From positions 1 through 8,836 of the forward strand of contig JBNMOP010000114.1 of assembly GCA_051275005.1 (NCBI GenBank): DNA of 8,836 bases, in the 5' to 3' direction. A program made the translations under genes and the position numbers. How positions within the stretch are numbered: the stretch's first letter is position 1; each line of letters opens with the position of its first letter. The notes beneath the pieces are model-generated. The model had not been told where the DNA came from, did no database searches, and saw only the letters and a list, made by a program, of their open reading frames with translations. Positions 7,039-8,836 of this stretch are shown piece after piece. The stretch comes from Eutrophobius sp051275005 (GTDB lineage Bacteria; Pseudomonadota; Gammaproteobacteria; Eutrophobiales; Eutrophobiaceae).

Positions 7039-7044
7039 TTGACA
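7039..7044 (+). promoter_or_regulatory. Consensus -35-like box upstream of bcp
   Basis: A perfect TTGACA lies 53 bases before the bcp ATG, just after the repeat cluster. No good -10 sits at the normal 16-18 base spacing (positions 7061-7068 read CAGCATTC); the nearest TATAAT-like string, CATAAA, is too far away at 23 bases. It may be part of a promoter needing an activator, or chance. No OxyR-like site was recognised. Confidence 0.3.
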
Positions 7045-7085
7045 TAAATACCCGATGTGACAGCATTCATAAAACATAAACAACC

Positions 7086-7090
7086 AAGGA
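7086..7090 (+). promoter_or_regulatory. Ribosome binding site of bcp
   Basis: AAGGA with a 6-base spacer precedes the ATG at 7097. This is one of the clearest Shine-Dalgarno sites in the window and supports that start. Confidence 0.7.
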
Positions 7091-7096
7091 AATAAA

Positions 7097-7570
7097 ATGA
7101 GTAAAGTAGCTGTTGGCAAAAAAATACCTGATTTCAAAGTTGCAGCAACCGGAGATCAAACTGTAAAACTGTCTGATCTGAAAGGCAGCAATGTAGTACT
7201 CTATTTTTATCCGAGAGACAGTACACCTGGATGTACAACCGAAGGACAAAATTTCAGAGATAATATTAGAAAATTTAGCTCCCGCAAAACGAAGATATTT
7301 GGCATTTCCAGAGATTCAATTAAGTCTCACGAAAAATTTAAATCCAACCAATGTTTTCCATTCGATTTACTATCAGATGAAGAAGAGAAACTATGTAATT
7401 TATTTGATGTTATAAAAGAAAAAAATATGTACGGGAAAAAGGTTATGGGGATAGAAAGAAGTACTTTTCTTATCGACGATAAAAATATCTTACGCCAGGA
7501 ATGGCGCAAGGTTAAAATTGAAGGTCATGTTAATGAAGTATTGGAAGCAGTTAAAGAACTGCAAAAGTAA
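7097..7570 (+). CDS. bcp: Thiol peroxidase, Bcp/PrxQ family peroxiredoxin
   Basis: Reduces hydrogen peroxide and organic hydroperoxides with thioredoxin-type electron donors, in the cytoplasm; there is no signal peptide. The 157 residues are the usual size and form a thioredoxin-fold AhpC/TSA domain. The active site is PRDSTPGCTTEG, with Pro39, Thr43 and peroxidatic Cys46; the catalytic arginine is Arg121 in GIERSTFLID. The second cysteine used by E. coli Bcp, five residues after the first, is absent (Gln51). The other cysteines are Cys86 and Cys100. Cys86 is near, but not at, the helix-3 position where some PrxQ proteins carry their resolving cysteine. The NMYGKKVMGIERSTFLID and WRKVKIEGH segments resemble xanthomonad/pseudomonad Bcp more than E. 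coli Bcp. It follows gcvR, as in E. coli, but with its own leader. Confidence 0.95.
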   Translation: MSKVAVGKKIPDFKVAATGDQTVKLSDLKGSNVVLYFYPRDSTPGCTTEGQNFRDNIRKFSSRKTKIFGISRDSIKSHEKFKSNQCFPFDLLSDEEEKLCNLFDVIKEKNMYGKKVMGIERSTFLIDDKNILRQEWRKVKIEGHVNEVLEAVKELQK

Positions 7571-7594
7571 TGATTGCCGCAAGTCTCTCTAAGA

Positions 7595-7628
7595 TTAGGT
7601 TGTGTACAATTAAACAGTGCTAACCTAA
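7595..7628. repeat. Short inverted repeat downstream of bcp
   Basis: TTAGGTT (7595-7601) and AACCTAA (7622-7628) are perfect 7-base reverse complements with a 20-base loop. It begins 25 bases after the bcp stop and has no T-run after it, so it is not a standard terminator. AT content makes chance fairly likely. Confidence 0.35.
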
Positions 7629-7656
7629 GGAACCTATGATTAAGTCAGAGAATTCC

Positions 7657-7676
7657 GCCGCACAGGGATGTGCGGC
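7657..7676. repeat. GC-rich hairpin followed by an A8 run
   Basis: GCCGCAC (7657-7663), loop AGGGAT, GTGCGGC (7670-7676): a perfect 7-base GC-rich stem, then T and eight A residues (7678-7685). Read on the plus strand after bcp it lacks the T-run of an intrinsic terminator. Read on the minus strand the T-run comes before the stem. It is the most stable short stem in the window and lies between the convergent bcp and perM, so a role in ending transcription remains plausible. Confidence 0.6.
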
Positions 7677-7709
7677 TAAAAAAAAGACTACTAGTATTTT
7701 ATTTTATGA

Positions 7710-7739
7710 GCGAAATAAAAATCACATTTTTTATTTCGC
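7710..7739. terminator. AT-rich 12-base hairpin between bcp and perM
   Basis: GCGAAATAAAAA (7710-7721) and TTTTTATTTCGC (7728-7739) are perfect 12-base reverse complements around a 6-base loop. Its place between two convergent genes (26 bases after the perM stop on the minus strand) suits a bidirectional 3'-end signal, and its own arms carry A and T runs. It lacks a GC-rich stem with a following T-run, so the terminator call is tentative. An upstream ATTTTATTTT (7696-7705) could pair with the left arm instead. Confidence 0.4.
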
Positions 7740-7764
7740 GTACTCTGAATATCACCTCAGCTAC

Positions 7765-8826
7765 TTATGCAATTTCCATTGATTTAGTTGGCCATGCATA
7801 GATTAGTGCCTTAACCAGAGTTGCCAGAGGAATAGCAAAAAAGATACCCCAGAATCCCCACAGACCACCAAACACCAGTATTGAGACAATGATAGCAAGT
7901 GGGTGCAAGTTTACGACATCTGAAAATAGTACTGGCACCAGCACATTACCATCAAGAAATTGAAGTACCCCATATCCTGCCATTAACCAAATAAATGTAG
8001 GGTCAAATCCCCACTGAAAATAACCAACCAGTGCAACGGGTACTGTTACTACAGCTGCACCTATATAAGGTATCAGAACAGATAATCCTACTATTATAGC
8101 CAACAAAGATGCGTAATTAAGCCCTAAAATCTTAAAGAGTAGATATGATGCAAGATAAATTATTATTATTTCATAGACCTTGCCACGAATATAATTTCCT
8201 ATTTGAGCATCCATTTCTTGCCAAAGTGAATTGATCAGATGTCTTTCAGTTGGCAAAAATCGAAACATCCAGTTAATGATATCGGTCTTGTCCTTCAACA
8301 ATAGAAACACCATTAGCGGAACCAGTACTAAATAAACGAGAACAGAAATAATGACAGGTACTGATGCAAGGGTAAAAGACAAAATACTCTGACCCATTGC
8401 GCTAATGGCAGTAGTTGAAGCTACAATAACCTGATTAACGGATTCTTCTGTAATAAATTCTGGATATTGTTGTGGCAATTTCATCAACAAGGCCTGGCCA
8501 TCATTTACCATACCTGGTAAATCCTGAAAAAACTGACTTGCCTGTCTGGAGATAATAGGTAACAACACCACTACCAGAAATGCAAGGAAGGTAACAAACA
8601 AAATGAACACCATATTTACGGCTAGTATGCGGGGGATTTTTTTAGTTTCCAGAGTAGTAATTGATCCTTCTAACATATAAGCAATAACAGTCGCAGCAAA
8701 AAATGGCGCTAGCATTCCCCCCATAAAATACATGATTACAAAACTTACTATAAGCAAAACAACTAACAATGACGCTTGCGGATCGGTGAAATATCGCTTG
8801 TACCATGTCTGGACGAATTCGAACAT
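7765..8826 (-). CDS. perM: PerM, AI-2E transporter family (UPF0118) membrane protein
   Basis: Multi-pass inner-membrane protein of the AI-2E exporter/permease-like family; the substrate of PerM itself is not established. The 353 residues equal the E. coli PerM length as I remember it, and similarity runs end to end. Hydrophobic segments are visible at about 19-54 (a pair), 70-92, 150-177, 217-236, 239-269, 277-293 and 305-345. Family hallmarks are LVPLMVFLLLKDK (168-180), QIGNYIRGKVYE (208-219), GLSVLIPYIGA (247-257), LDGNVLVPVLFS (291-302) and FGGLWGFWGIFFAIPLATLVKA (about 319-340). The ATG at 8826 gives MFEFVQTWYKRYF, matching the family N-terminus, and only ten upstream bases are in the window, with no ribosome site in them. 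It converges on bcp. In E. coli perM lies further from bcp, with hydrogenase genes between. Confidence 0.95.
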   Translation of the reverse strand: MFEFVQTWYKRYFTDPQASLLVVLLIVSFVIMYFMGGMLAPFFAATVIAYMLEGSITTLETKKIPRILAVNMVFILFVTFLAFLVVVLLPIISRQASQFFQDLPGMVNDGQALLMKLPQQYPEFITEESVNQVIVASTTAISAMGQSILSFTLASVPVIISVLVYLVLVPLMVFLLLKDKTDIINWMFRFLPTERHLINSLWQEMDAQIGNYIRGKVYEIIIIYLASYLLFKILGLNYASLLAIIVGLSVLIPYIGAAVVTVPVALVGYFQWGFDPTFIWLMAGYGVLQFLDGNVLVPVLFSDVVNLHPLAIIVSILVFGGLWGFWGIFFAIPLATLVKALIYAWPTKSMEIA

Positions 8827-8836
8827 TGTTGTGCCC

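Larger units (their letters stand above)
6788..7096. other. 309-base gcvR-bcp gap, repeat-rich, no gene
   Basis: This gap is non-coding as far as I can see. It opens with a perfect tandem of GGGGTGA (6788-6801) directly after the gcvR stop. It then holds a long inverted repeat (6812-6963), more degenerate copies of the same 9-base unit up to 7018, and the bcp leader. The very AT-rich loop 6844-6931 shows no ORF or RNA gene I recognise. Confidence 0.8.

Overview
The window is chromosomal DNA from an AT-rich gammaproteobacterium. All nine genes are recognisable housekeeping or envelope genes whose closest remembered relatives are the Escherichia coli versions: HisS, YfgM, BamB, Der, BamC, DapA, GcvR, Bcp and PerM. 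Lineage-typical proteins (YfgM, BamC, GcvR, PerM) and gene order support the assignment to Gammaproteobacteria. Genus cannot be read from this sequence.

Layout. Positions 1-4485 (+ strand) hold the 3' part of hisS, then yfgM, bamB and der. This is a conserved block linking histidyl-tRNA charging, an inner-membrane Sec/periplasmic chaperone factor, an outer-membrane assembly lipoprotein and a ribosome-assembly GTPase. A fair sigma70-type promoter (1132-1160) lies between hisS and yfgM. Positions 4523-6026 (- strand) hold dapA followed by bamC, a lysine/peptidoglycan gene coupled to another BAM lipoprotein; der and bamC converge. The 227-base gap 6027-6253 separates divergent dapA and gcvR and holds two small dyads. 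gcvR (+) is followed by a 309-base gap (6788-7096) dominated by a long foldback repeat and degenerate 9-base repeats. Then comes bcp (+), a peroxiredoxin, a 194-base convergent gap with three inverted repeats, and perM (-) at the right edge, complete apart from its upstream region.

How the genes fit together. bamB and bamC encode two lipoprotein partners of the BAM outer-membrane protein insertion machine. YfgM acts one step earlier, at the Sec translocon and periplasmic chaperone handover. DapA starts the diaminopimelate/lysine branch that feeds cell-wall synthesis, and GcvR is a regulator of glycine cleavage. Bcp detoxifies peroxides. PerM is a multi-pass membrane protein of uncertain substrate.

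I see no phage, transposase, CRISPR, toxin-antitoxin or defence genes, and no strong case for an undescribed multi-gene system. The most unusual DNA is the 6812-7018 repeat cluster. Protein-level oddities are a short, apparently single-domain BamC, a Glu in place of Asp in the first G4 motif of Der, and a Bcp without the resolving cysteine position used by E. coli.
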